Assembly: GCA_037903355.1 (NCBI GenBank)
Contig: JBAJFE010000027.1
Coordinates: 434,001 to 498,000, forward strand
Reading direction: 5' to 3'
Length of the DNA: 64,000 nucleotides
From: Trichuris trichiura
Lineage: Eukaryota > Nematoda > Enoplea > Trichinellida > Trichuridae
Both the position numbers and the translations under genes were made by a program. The notes under the pieces are model-generated. The model searched no databases. It was not told where the DNA came from and saw only the letters and a list, made by a program, of their open reading frames with translations. This document shows positions 8,874-17,777 of the stretch, in pieces. Every line of letters starts with the position of its first letter. The first letter of the stretch is position 1.

Positions 8874-9735
8874 GGGTCTAGTATGTTTCGCGGGCGCCGG
8901 AAGTGTAGCCGGCTTCTTCAAAGCGTTATCTGCGAATCTACGGCGTAATAAATCGTTGTTATCGGCGCAACAGGACGGACGTTATCGTCAGGTTTAGTGA
9001 AAGGATGGAATTTAGCAGATGTGCATGCATTCAAGTTACGGGAAACACAATGGGGCCTGCAGGTGTTCAAGCTGAGACGTCGTCTAGGAATTCCTGAAAA
9101 CATCGCAGGTCAACTTTCCGAGCTGAGGCGTGCCTTGGTAGACAGGGTAAATCTCATTCTGCTTTATGTCTGTCCCGGGATCTAGTGACAACTTGCCATC
9201 GACAAGTGGAGGCACCGTAAGGAGGCATTGACGCCTTCTGCCTGATTAGGTACACCCGAGTGAACCCGTCGGATGCGCCTCCAGCGAAATCGACGCGTCG
9301 CCTTCGTCAGGCTGAGCGCCTGCGTTAGCAGTGCGTATGCTTTTTCCCTTTTTGCGTTACTCATTGCTCGCTTGTTCAGTGATCGCTAAATAACGTTACT
9401 TTGCGCTATGCTTCTTGTCGTTTGCGCCACGGTCAAAACTGCAAAACCCAACAGCAGCAACGAACACGCGTCATGTTAAGGTTTAGGCTTAGGCTTAGGC
9501 TTAGGCTTAGGCAGGACAGGATGGCCGGCAGGGTTATAGGACGCACTTAGAAACAATTACCAGAACGGCCAACTGTTTCCAGATGTGCAGCGTTCCTTCG
9601 CTGATACGCATCGCTCGCGTGTGTACACAGTGAACAATAGCTTAGGTCACCCATTGTTCAGGTGGCGTAGTAATGATCACGTGACCGCCTTTGAAGTTGC
9701 CGCCTCTACTTCCGGCGCCCGCGAAACATACAAGA
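8874..9735 (+). mobile_element. Merlin-like non-autonomous element, second copy
   Basis: TIRs: left GGGTCTAGTATGTTTCGCGG...CGCCGGAAGT; right, read inversely, GGGTCTTGTATGTTTCGCGG...CGCCGGAAGT. The body is closely similar to 5847-6679 (for example the shared GAAACACAATGGGGCCTGCA segment). It has five TTAGGC units at 9483-9512. No flanking duplication is visible (AACGCTTG versus GAAATTAT), so one flank may be rearranged. No transposase. Confidence 0.75.
9483..9512 (+). repeat. (TTAGGC)5 telomere-motif tract inside a Merlin-like element
   Basis: Five perfect TTAGGC units, the canonical nematode telomere repeat. The same place in the other copies has about 2 units (~6448), ~11 units (36677-36742) and 1-2 units (~50127). 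Confidence 0.85.
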
Positions 9736-9737
9736 CC

Positions 9738-10055
9738 CGAAATTATTGCAGTTGTTTGACTCGTTAGACCTAAAAACGCAGTGTGCATTTAATTGGTTTG
9801 ACTCTTTATTCATGAATACAAAGTAATGTGGTTTAATTAAAAAACGAAATTTCAAATGGCAACATAGACTTCTATGCAACAGCAACAAATGCACTGTAAA
9901 AAACTTCAGTTCAAAATGAACATTTAAAACTATTCAGTCATTTTTTACCGTCCGCTTTGCTGGCCGCAGTTGAGCGTGCGTAGGGCTACACGCGGCCGGC
10001 TGGCCTGCTACTGCTTTAGACGTGTTTCCATGTGTTTTACGAAAAGAATATGACT
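9738..10055. other. non-coding interval
   Basis: AT-rich sequence after the Merlin-like element. No feature recognised before the target duplication at 10056. Confidence 0.5.
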
Positions 10056-10069
10056 ATCCATAGCCTGCT

Positions 10070-10317
10070 CGAAAATGTGATGTTTTAGTACGGGACTGTA
10101 TGTTTTCATATTTCAATGTCTTTATTACGGTTGCAGTGTCCCGTTGATGTGCCCAATAAATGAAAAAACTTCCTCCGGAGCTTTCGGGTCTTTTGCGACC
10201 CGTCTTCAGCGGTCAGAAGACGTGTCGCGAAAGACCTGAAAGCTCCGGAGGAAGTTTTTTCATTTATTTGGCACATCAACGGGACACTGAAACCGTAATA
10301 AAGACATTGAAATATGG
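10070..10317 (-). mobile_element. palindromic PLE-derived insert 1 (pLTR, hammerhead-like)
   Basis: 248-bp insert flanked by an exact 14-bp duplication ATCCATAGCCTGCT (10056-10069, 10318-10331). Left arm (about 10108-10203) and right arm (about 10204-10315) are inverted copies of the same PLE terminal repeat (TTTCATTTATT..GGCACATCAACGGGACACTG). Each arm holds a CTGAAGA...GACCCGAAAG hammerhead-like core next to the palindrome CTCCGGAG. The right core has decayed to CAGAAGA. On the minus strand the left arm runs into ATG and 13 codons (MKTYSPVLKHHIF) homologous to the PLE 1 RT start, then stops at the duplication. Confidence 0.75.
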
Positions 10318-10331
10318 ATCCATAGCCTGCT

Positions 10332-10713
10332 AGCCCTTCTTCTTTATGGATACTGGGTTTATTCTAAGTATGCCTCTTCATATGAACGCGTTTTACGCTT
10401 CACCGGAATGATACAAACGTTCCCTCATTGCTTCTTACTGGTCTTAATAATCTTTGCCGGAGAGTACAGCCCGCGTCTTTCACAGTTGAGCAGCTTTGAA
10501 ACAGACCATTGGATATTTGCAAACAGGAGCGTTATGCTGAGTTTAAACTGCAAAAGAGTAGCTTTAAAATAAATGCACCTACAAGATATATTTTGCTAAT
10601 TTATCAGGTACATCAGTCTCTGTTCTACTTTGACAGTAGCTCACTAAGCCGCATAGACTGGTTGTGCGTTTGTAAATTTCGAAGGCATTGGTTCCAGCTT
10701 TAATCAGTCATAA
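10332..10713. other. upstream region of the EGF-domain gene
   Basis: No TE match and no convincing TATA box. Presumably contains the promoter and 5' UTR of the gene at 10714. Confidence 0.4.
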
Positions 10714-12525
10714 ATGAAGCACCTGAGAGTACTTTTTGCACTTGTGATGTTCGTTCAGATCTGGTTGTTGGAAGCAAGTCCAACTTCTTGTCCCCATGAT
10801 GGCCATAATAGGCAAATGATGCGTTTCGGATGGAAAGATGACAAGAAGCTATGCTATACGTTTCTGAAAGTGAACCCAAGCAGAGACTTCGATCCCGGGA
10901 TAATGCCGAACAAACAATTTCGCAAGCTGTGTCAAAATAACTTCAAGAAAGGCTTCATTTCTCCCATCAAAAAAAGTGATGATGTAAAAATTGGCAAGCA
11001 GCATCCTCTACTGAAAGTTTATTCTGGAGTGACAATTAAGTTCTCATTGCATAAGGGTGGCGTCTATTATAAGTGGCCTAATCATTATATCTATATCTGG
11101 GAGTACAGTTACGAGTACGAAAGCCCAGCCGAAACTGTTGCCAAAACATCAACTCGCAGCCACGGGAGTGAGGAGAAGGACGTTTACGGGTCAAATCTCG
11201 ACGAAGACTGGTTTATGTTTAGGTCACACGTGTACGACTCTCAACTCAACGAAGGGAAGTTTCCAAAATGTACGATTGTTAAAGTCTCCGATAAGAGAGC
11301 GTTCTCTGATAAGGTTATACCATGTGCAGAGTTGGAAAAAGAAAATGACTTGCACATACTGTGTGCTCACTCGACTTACAACGATTGCGTAGAAGAAAAA
11401 GTTAACAGGTGTTCGTACGTCAACAGAAGTAAAAATATCAATGGTTGGTACGATTATCATTATAGGATAAAGGTAGAAAATGAGCCGCCGTATGGTCGTG
11501 AATGTGAACATTACTACGACCACGGTAAAAACTGCACACCTGTTTGCACTGGCAGGTGGTCAGAGTGGATGCCACCAACGCTTCCACTATGTGCGAATAA
11601 TGGAAAGTTTACGAGAAGGCGGTTTCAAGCGCAGTCGAATGAGAAGGATGTGCATCTGTGCAATGAAAACGATAAATCGTGCTGCCAAATGTCAACAGAA
11701 CACATCATTGATGATTGTTACGACTATGATGAGACGAAGAAAGTTAAGCTTGATTCTTCAAAGTGCAAAAACGGCGGTTCATTAACCAAAGCTCCTAATG
11801 GTTATAATAAATGCGACTGTGCATCGGGTTTCAAAGGAACTCAGTGCGAGGAAAATGCATGCGCAAATGAATGCAAGAATTCTGGCACCTGTATAGTACG
11901 GAATGTAGGCGTCCTTTGCGTATGCCTGCCTGGTTTCAGTGGCCCAAATTGCGAAACCGTCCTTAAACTTTGTGGCGCAGAAAAAGCTTTTTGCGAGAAT
12001 GGTGGTTCATGCATATTTCTAACTGAAAACCAAGGTAGCTATTGCAAATGCACAAAGAACTTCGGAGGAGATCACTGCACAGAAAAAACTGAGTACTGCC
12101 AGACGGACACCTGTAGCAATTCTGGTGTATGTCACAACGTAACTGAAAAGCATTCCTTCTATTGCAGGTGCAACGCAGGAAGAACAGGAAAGAAATGTGA
12201 AGTGGATGAAACTGGTTTTGGATTTACTATAAAAAAATTTACTGCGGGAAAGGGTCCTCCTTATCTTTATGTTGCAATTGGTATTATTCTTACGCTTCTG
12301 TTTCTGACATGCGGCACTGGAACTGTAATTCATCATCGTCGTCGTAAGCATCGCAAGGGTCATCGTGGCAATGATATGTCATCCTACTCGTCAGCGTTCA
12401 GTTCAAGGTTTGCTTCTACTCTGTCGCGGTTTTCAACGACCGGTGGCAGTAAGGCGACATCACGAATGAGCACCAAAACAGCGGATAAATCGTTAGCGAC
12501 GAAACGGGGAGCTAGCAAACGCTAG
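10714..12525 (+). CDS. EGF-repeat, TSP1-like type I membrane protein
   Basis: 603 residues with no intron. The start ATG 10714 is followed by a hydrophobic signal peptide (LFALVMFVQIWLLEA, residues 7-21). The ectodomain has a Cys-poor N-terminal region of unknown fold (to ~260) and a TSP1-like stretch (~274-336) with WSEW, a Cys and an RRR strand. Four EGF-like modules follow at about 351-378 (partial), 383-413, 420-455 and 462-495; the last three end in the CxCxxGxxGxxC pattern. A transmembrane helix spans ~517-537, followed by a basic stop-transfer HHRRRKHRKGH and a Ser/Thr-rich cytoplasmic tail. It therefore sits on the cell surface or the secretory route, and adhesion or receptor-ligand binding is the likely role, but I recognise no orthologue. 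Absence of introns may indicate retroposition or simply an intron-poor gene. Confidence 0.75.
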   Translation: MKHLRVLFALVMFVQIWLLEASPTSCPHDGHNRQMMRFGWKDDKKLCYTFLKVNPSRDFDPGIMPNKQFRKLCQNNFKKGFISPIKKSDDVKIGKQHPLLKVYSGVTIKFSLHKGGVYYKWPNHYIYIWEYSYEYESPAETVAKTSTRSHGSEEKDVYGSNLDEDWFMFRSHVYDSQLNEGKFPKCTIVKVSDKRAFSDKVIPCAELEKENDLHILCAHSTYNDCVEEKVNRCSYVNRSKNINGWYDYHYRIKVENEPPYGRECEHYYDHGKNCTPVCTGRWSEWMPPTLPLCANNGKFTRRRFQAQSNEKDVHLCNENDKSCCQMSTEHIIDDCYDYDETKKVKLDSSKCKNGGSLTKAPNGYNKCDCASGFKGTQCEENACANECKNSGTCIVRNVGVLCVCLPGFSGPNCETVLKLCGAEKAFCENGGSCIFLTENQGSYCKCTKNFGGDHCTEKTEYCQTDTCSNSGVCHNVTEKHSFYCRCNAGRTGKKCEVDETGFGFTIKKFTAGKGPPYLYVAIGIILTLLFLTCGTGTVIHHRRRKHRKGHRGNDMSSYSSAFSSRFASTLSRFSTTGGSKATSRMSTKTADKSLATKRGASKR

Positions 12526-12759
12526 TTCTTTCTCGCGGAAGTTGCCATAAACGGCTACCTTTCACGAGTAAAAACTTAAAATTTTTGTTGCCATTGTAGA
12601 TCTTTGGGTCAATGATTAAACAAAATTTCAACCTATATTAGTGCGAACATACTGTAAAGTTATCTCCTGCAAGCTTTTTCACTGTTTTTATCCGTAATGA
12701 CTCCAACAGGCTGCGTAAGGTGCTGAGGAAGGCATCAGTAGTTGACCTGCCAAACTGAT
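12526..12759. other. 3' flank of the EGF gene
   Basis: AT-rich, with no canonical AATAAA noted. It ends at the BEL element's putative target duplication (CAGTG, 12760-12764). Confidence 0.4.
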
Positions 12760-12764
12760 CAGTG

Positions 12765-13075
12765 TGTTACGGTTAGAGGACCGTGAGAAACTTGGATATC
12801 ATTATCACCCCAGGTTTCTGCGCGGAAACCGTCGTTATAGCACCTGGCAGATCAGAGGGCGCCGATTCCCAATAAAATATTCACATGAGGTCACCTCTGA
12901 CAGATCTACGAGGTCACTGAGGCTTGATTGATCGGTCTGTCAGTAATCCCTCTTGAACTCGTTTCACCAATTGTACTACCAGTATATAAGCGATGAATGT
13001 TATACTAATAAACCCTTTTGCTTTCTGTACCTCAAGAACACGCTGAGTATGGTTACTAACACTTCATCCGCAACA
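12765..13075 (+). repeat. 5' LTR of the BEL element
   Basis: TG...CA bounded. TATA box (AGTATATAAG, 12981-12990) and AATAAA (13007-13012) are in order, giving a recognisable U3-R-U5. Confidence 0.9.
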
Positions 13076-13143
13076 TATTGGTCCTCCGAGCCGGATCGCT
13101 GGTGATCCTTTTTTCTGTTGACGTTCTGCCGTTCCAAGTAAGC

Positions 13144-16100
13144 ATGGAGCAGTTTAAGAGGTCCCGAGCAGGACTGAATTCTCGTGTGGCTTACTTGAAA
13201 CGCGAACTACTGGATGCGATTGAGTCTGAGAAGAAACCGTCGCTTGTGGAGGACATGGAAAGGTCGCTCACAGAATACATGAACAAAGCGAACGATGTTC
13301 AGGAAAAGATTGAACAGTTACTGGCCAACGAAGACCAGTTAAAGGAAGAACTCGGTTCCTGGATGCGCTTTGATGGTGAAGTCCGTGAGCTACGTGTCCA
13401 AGCGAGGGACTATGTCTCAAGATCAATCAACACTACACTGGAGAACAAGAGTGACGTCGTTCCGCAGGCAAACGCAGGGTCCGGACCGTTTTTGCCGAAG
13501 TGGAGTCTGCCAAAATTTAGTGGGAACTTGTTGGAGTTCACTTCATTTTGGGATCAGTTCGAGGCTAGTGTGCATAGCAGACAGGAACTGGGCGACGTTA
13601 CTAAACTGGTGTACCTCCTTTCTGCATTGACTGGCAATGCATCGAAAGCGGTTGAAGGTTTCAGCGTTACGAACGCGAACTACCCGATGGTAGTCGAGGT
13701 ACTAAAGGGTCGATTTGGGCGCCCACGCGCAATAGTGGAAGCTCACGTCAAAGGTCTGTTGGCTATAAGCAAGTGTGATCACTGCGCGAATGCTTCAGAA
13801 TTGCGTGAATTCCACGATCAGATCAGCCTGCACATTAGAGCGCTGGTTGCACTAGGGCGCGACCCAGCGAAGAATGAACTCTCAGCAGCAGAGATCTTGC
13901 TAACAGTCTTCAAGGAAAGACTCCCTGAGAGACTGCAAAAGGCGTGGGAAGAACGACTTTCCTCTGCTGTAGGGGAAAAGGCTCCTTTGGATATGTTCTT
14001 CCAGTTGCTATTGACTCAGGTGGAGGAAGCTGTTGACAGTGCCAACAGGCCACGCAAAGCAGTGAAAAACGGCTCGCCTCCACGGAGGCTATACTCCGCA
14101 GCTGCGCTGATAGCAAAGGATGACGAGGTCAAATCCTGCGCATTGTGCCACAAAGGGCACAGAACAGCCACCTGCCCAACGCTCTTGACAGCGTCGGTGG
14201 AAGATAGATGGAAGGTGGTACGTAATGGTCACTTGTGCTTCGTTTGTCTAAACGCAGGTCATCGTTCGCTGAAATGTCCATCCAGAAAAGCCAGTTTAAT
14301 ACAGCAGTGCCAACGCTTTCATCACCCGCCGCTGTACACGGACTTCGACGCTAGACAGGTCAAAGTTGGACTTGTTCAGCAAAGACAAAGGTCTACAACC
14401 TGGCTGCAAACTGCTATAGCGAAGCTTTGTTGTCCCAATGGCAACATGGCTATAGTAACGTGCGTATTCGATGCAGGGTCACAACGATCCTTCACTCGAA
14501 AACAGCTAGCAGATGATTTGGGGCTTCAGGGACAGACGGAAGCCATACGCATAGCCACGTTTGCAAAGACTAGCGGGGCACTTGAAAGAGCGCGAAAAGT
14601 GTCCCTCACGTTGAAGGCGATAAGCAGCAGAAACGACGCTGGTCAATGGATGCAAGCCCTATGTGTGCGTCGTATCTGCTCGGCACTGGAACCGCAACCA
14701 CTTCTGCGGAAAGGGTGGTCACATATCCATGGCCTAAATCTGGCAGACAGGTTCCCACGCGCAAGCTCAGAAGTAGATGTTTTAGTTGGACTTGACCACT
14801 ACTACGATTTTATGCGAAATGCAGTTAGGCAAGGTAGGAACAATGAGCCGATCGCAGTCCAGTCGAAGCTAGGTTGGATCTTGTGCGGTAAAGTGGGAAA
14901 AAGCCCAGCACATGGGAAGACCACAGCATTACAGGCTACCATAGAGGAACCGACTGAGGCGATGCTAAAAAGATTTTGGCAGCTGGATGCCATTGGAGTG
15001 TCAGAGAACGAAGATTCTACGGAGAAACCGTCGATAGTAATGGAAGCGTTTCAAAAATCAGTCGTCTTTGATGGAGAACGATATATAGTGAAACTTCCAT
15101 GGAAGGTAGAGAAGAACCTACCAAACAATCTCCACTTGGCGCAGCAGCGTCTGGAACAGACGGAAAGACGGTTGCTCAAAAGAGGTAAAGAAGCTACGGC
15201 GTATTTAAGTGCCATGAAGGAATACGTCGTGAATGATTGGGTGGAGGAAGCTTCAAAGAAGATAGCTAACGAAGGTGAGGAATGGTACTTGCCTCACCAT
15301 GCAGTGGTAAGAAGCGACAAGACCACTACACAATGTCGAATCGTCTTCGACGGTTCAGCAAGTTTCCGTGGCGTCTCACTGAATGATCAGCTGGAAGCAG
15401 GCCCAGCAGTGCAGAGAGATTTAGTCGGGATACTGATCCTATTTCGACGGTACCGGTTCGGAATACAAGCTGACGTACAGAAAATGTTCATGCAAATTAG
15501 GCTGCATGAAGAAGACCGAGACGTAGTTCGGTTTTTATGGCGCAATCTGGAAGTTGATCGTGAACTAACCATTTACCGGTTCGAAAGAGTTTGCTTTGGA
15601 CTAAAATGCTCCCCATTTCTAGCGCTGGCGGTCGTTAGACATCATGCTCTGCTGAATGGTGGAAAGTTCGCCCAAGCTGCGACAGAAATCCTTGATAAAA
15701 TGTACATCAACGATTTAGTCACTAGCTATGACAGTGCAAAGGACGCGACAGCACTGGTTCACGATCTAGTGGAACTGATGCAACAAGGAGGGTTTACGCT
15801 CACAAAGTGGGCCAGCAATTGCTCACTGCTAAACGATATGGTCGAAAAAGATTCCTCTGAAAGCGAAGCAGGAAAAATGCTCAACACTTTAGGATTTTGG
15901 TGGGACTGTTCACATGACTTAATGGCCGTTAAGGCCCCTCAATTGAATGCGCGGTCACTGGACACGAAAAGGCAACTACTAACAGCGCCCGCACGAGTGT
16001 TTGATCCATTCGGCTGGTTGGCACCATTCACGGTAATCGCCAAGATTCTAATGCAGAAGTTGTGGACACGTGGTATACAATGGGATGAAGTAATCCCAAA

Positions 16101-16668
16101 GGATATCTCAGCAAGCTGGATTAGCTGGAAAAGGCAGTGCACTTTGATGATGGAAGTTAAAGTGCAGAGGTCGCTCAGAATTCCTCCGGAAGACAGGCGG
16201 GAACAGGTACAATTGCATACGTTCTGTGATGCTTCCGAAGTGGCCTACGGAGCAGTTGTATACCTGAAGGTGAAAAGAGAAAACGGTAAGCATTTCACGA
16301 ACATTATAATCGCGAAATCCAGGGTAGCGCCGGTAAAGAGAGTCACTTTACCGAGACTAGAGCTGTTAGGGACGCTTATCGGAGCTCGGCTGACTAGCTT
16401 TGTAAGAAGTCAGCTGAAAATACCAGTAGATTCGACATTTTATTGGAGTGACAGCGAAATTGTCTTGGCATGGATTAAAGGTGCTCCCGGCAACTGGAAA
16501 CAGTTCGTTCGGAACCGTGTGGAGGAAATCCACCAGCTAAATGAACCTATGCAGTGGAGATACTGTCCAACGAAACATAATCCGGCAGATCTGTTGAGCC
16601 GTGGATGCACGATAAAGACATTAAAGGAAGAAGCCACCTGGTGGCACGGGCCTTCGTGGCTATGGTAA
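13144..16668 (+). CDS. BEL Gag-Pro-RT-RNase H polyprotein, truncated
   Basis: 1174 residues from ATG 13144 (MEQFKRSRAG). Order: an N-terminal coiled region; a DUF1759-type Gag (LPKFSGNLLEFTSFWDQFEA); zinc knuckles (CALCHKGHRTATC, CFVCLNAGHRSLKC); a DUF1758 aspartic protease (VFDAGSQRSF); an RT beginning near HHAVVRSDKTTTQCRIVFDG; a Pao-type RNase H region (TFCDASEVAYGAVVY). The RT catalytic box reads MYINDLV where BEL elements have YVDD, so the first catalytic Asp is Asn. The frame ends at TAA 16666-16668, just after the ATWWHGP motif that normally precedes integrase. The next codons stay in frame (WPKQIIERNAP) for about 45 residues before the 3' LTR. Integrase is therefore deleted and RT probably dead. 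Confidence 0.9.
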   Translation: MEQFKRSRAGLNSRVAYLKRELLDAIESEKKPSLVEDMERSLTEYMNKANDVQEKIEQLLANEDQLKEELGSWMRFDGEVRELRVQARDYVSRSINTTLENKSDVVPQANAGSGPFLPKWSLPKFSGNLLEFTSFWDQFEASVHSRQELGDVTKLVYLLSALTGNASKAVEGFSVTNANYPMVVEVLKGRFGRPRAIVEAHVKGLLAISKCDHCANASELREFHDQISLHIRALVALGRDPAKNELSAAEILLTVFKERLPERLQKAWEERLSSAVGEKAPLDMFFQLLLTQVEEAVDSANRPRKAVKNGSPPRRLYSAAALIAKDDEVKSCALCHKGHRTATCPTLLTASVEDRWKVVRNGHLCFVCLNAGHRSLKCPSRKASLIQQCQRFHHPPLYTDFDARQVKVGLVQQRQRSTTWLQTAIAKLCCPNGNMAIVTCVFDAGSQRSFTRKQLADDLGLQGQTEAIRIATFAKTSGALERARKVSLTLKAISSRNDAGQWMQALCVRRICSALEPQPLLRKGWSHIHGLNLADRFPRASSEVDVLVGLDHYYDFMRNAVRQGRNNEPIAVQSKLGWILCGKVGKSPAHGKTTALQATIEEPTEAMLKRFWQLDAIGVSENEDSTEKPSIVMEAFQKSVVFDGERYIVKLPWKVEKNLPNNLHLAQQRLEQTERRLLKRGKEATAYLSAMKEYVVNDWVEEASKKIANEGEEWYLPHHAVVRSDKTTTQCRIVFDGSASFRGVSLNDQLEAGPAVQRDLVGILILFRRYRFGIQADVQKMFMQIRLHEEDRDVVRFLWRNLEVDRELTIYRFERVCFGLKCSPFLALAVVRHHALLNGGKFAQAATEILDKMYINDLVTSYDSAKDATALVHDLVELMQQGGFTLTKWASNCSLLNDMVEKDSSESEAGKMLNTLGFWWDCSHDLMAVKAPQLNARSLDTKRQLLTAPARVFDPFGWLAPFTVIAKILMQKLWTRGIQWDEVIPKDISASWISWKRQCTLMMEVKVQRSLRIPPEDRREQVQLHTFCDASEVAYGAVVYLKVKRENGKHFTNIIIAKSRVAPVKRVTLPRLELLGTLIGARLTSFVRSQLKIPVDSTFYWSDSEIVLAWIKGAPGNWKQFVRNRVEEIHQLNEPMQWRYCPTKHNPADLLSRGCTIKTLKEEATWWHGPSWLW

Positions 16669-16807
16669 GAAGAAGTCATGTGGCCTAAACAGATCATTGA
16701 AAGAAACGCGCCGAAAGAAATGCCACTCGTGAAACTACTGCAGGTGCGTTTAGATAATGGAACAAGGGTTGACTCTCTGACAAGCCCAACTGGCCGGGCG
16801 CCAGGGT

Positions 16808-17118
16808 TGTTACGGTTAGAGGACCGTGAGAAACTTGGATATCATTATCACCCCAGGTTTCCGCGCGGAAACCGTCGTTGTAGCACCTGGCAGATCAGAG
16901 GGCGCCGATTCCCAATAAAATATTCACACGAGGTCACCTCTGACAGATCTACGAGGTCACTGAGGCTTGATTGATCGGTCTGTCAGTAATCCCTCTTGAA
17001 CTCGTTTCACCAATTGTACTACCAGTATATAAGCGATGAATGTTATACTAATAAACCCTTTTGCTTACTGTACCTCAAGAACACGCTGAGTATGGTTACT
17101 AACACTTCATCCGCAACA
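16808..17118 (+). repeat. 3' LTR of the BEL element
   Basis: 311 bp, about four substitutions from the 5' LTR; ends CGCAACA directly before CTGTG. Confidence 0.9.
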
Positions 17119-17777
17119 CTGTGATTACAATTGACAGTTATCCGCGTCCTAAAGCTAGGAAAATATGCTTTCGATTAAACGTCGCTATTGAGCAAAGAAG
17201 CATTAACAGAAATATATGTCCATAAAAGTGCTTCGCCCGAGTGGCAGTGCGCAGTTCAGAAAAAACGGAGATGCACAGCTTACAGTTACACGAGTAAAAT
17301 ATGCATTAAAAGCGCGTTGTTCGATGCGAGAAACCGATGCTAGAAACAAGTGTGGTGGAGAACTACTTGACAATAGAAAAGTTTTGATTTGGCGGGTCTG
17401 CTCTCTGGTAAGCTCCGAAACTGCTAAGTTTTTGTTCTGAATTTTTCCCTAATAACTGATCATCCATTCGTTGGTAGGGCATTTGCTTCGGTTTTTTCAG
17501 AAATTATCAACGGGCAAGACAAAGCCGTAGTAAAGAATTTCCATCATAAAAATACACAGACCCGTTAAGCAGCACCCAGTCTTCGACGACAGCTTAGTTG
17601 TTTTGAGCAACCATGTTTGGTAGAAGCATGCTTTTCTATCGCAATGTTTACTGAAAAGTGCAGTCGGGCGTTTAGGCAATGACGTTATCTGGAATAGAAA
17701 TGCCAACGTTAAATGACGCTCGTCATAGTACACAGTACTTTTTTCGCTGTCTGAAGCTAACAATGTCCGCATATATT
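17119..17777. other. non-coding interval between BEL and the kinase gene
   Basis: Contains the 3' flank of the minus-strand kinase gene. Small open frames here (17216-17440 +, 17497-17781 -) show no domain. Confidence 0.45.

Larger units (their letters stand above)
12765..17118 (+). mobile_element. BEL/Pao LTR retrotransposon, integrase-deleted
   Basis: Two 311-bp LTRs (12765-13075 and 16808-17118), each TGTTACGG...CGCAACA, differing at about four positions (~98.7% identical). The flanks are CAGTG and CTGTG, a 5-bp duplication with one mismatch. A primer-binding-site-like TGGTCCTCCGAGCCGG follows three bases after the 5' LTR. The internal region encodes Gag, protease, RT and RNase H but stops before integrase. 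The 3' LTR comes only ~140 bp after the truncated polyprotein. Total length 4.35 kb, against 6-7 kb for a complete BEL. Confidence 0.9.

Noticed and set aside
9483..9512. TTAGGC tract as a true telomere or chromosome end
   Set aside because: Only five units, inside a transposon that occurs several times with the same placement; sequence continues normally on both sides.
10714..12525. Identification with a known tick or parasite EGF antigen
   Set aside because: EGF content alone is generic; the N-terminal half and TSP1-like segment did not match any protein I can name, so no gene symbol is given.
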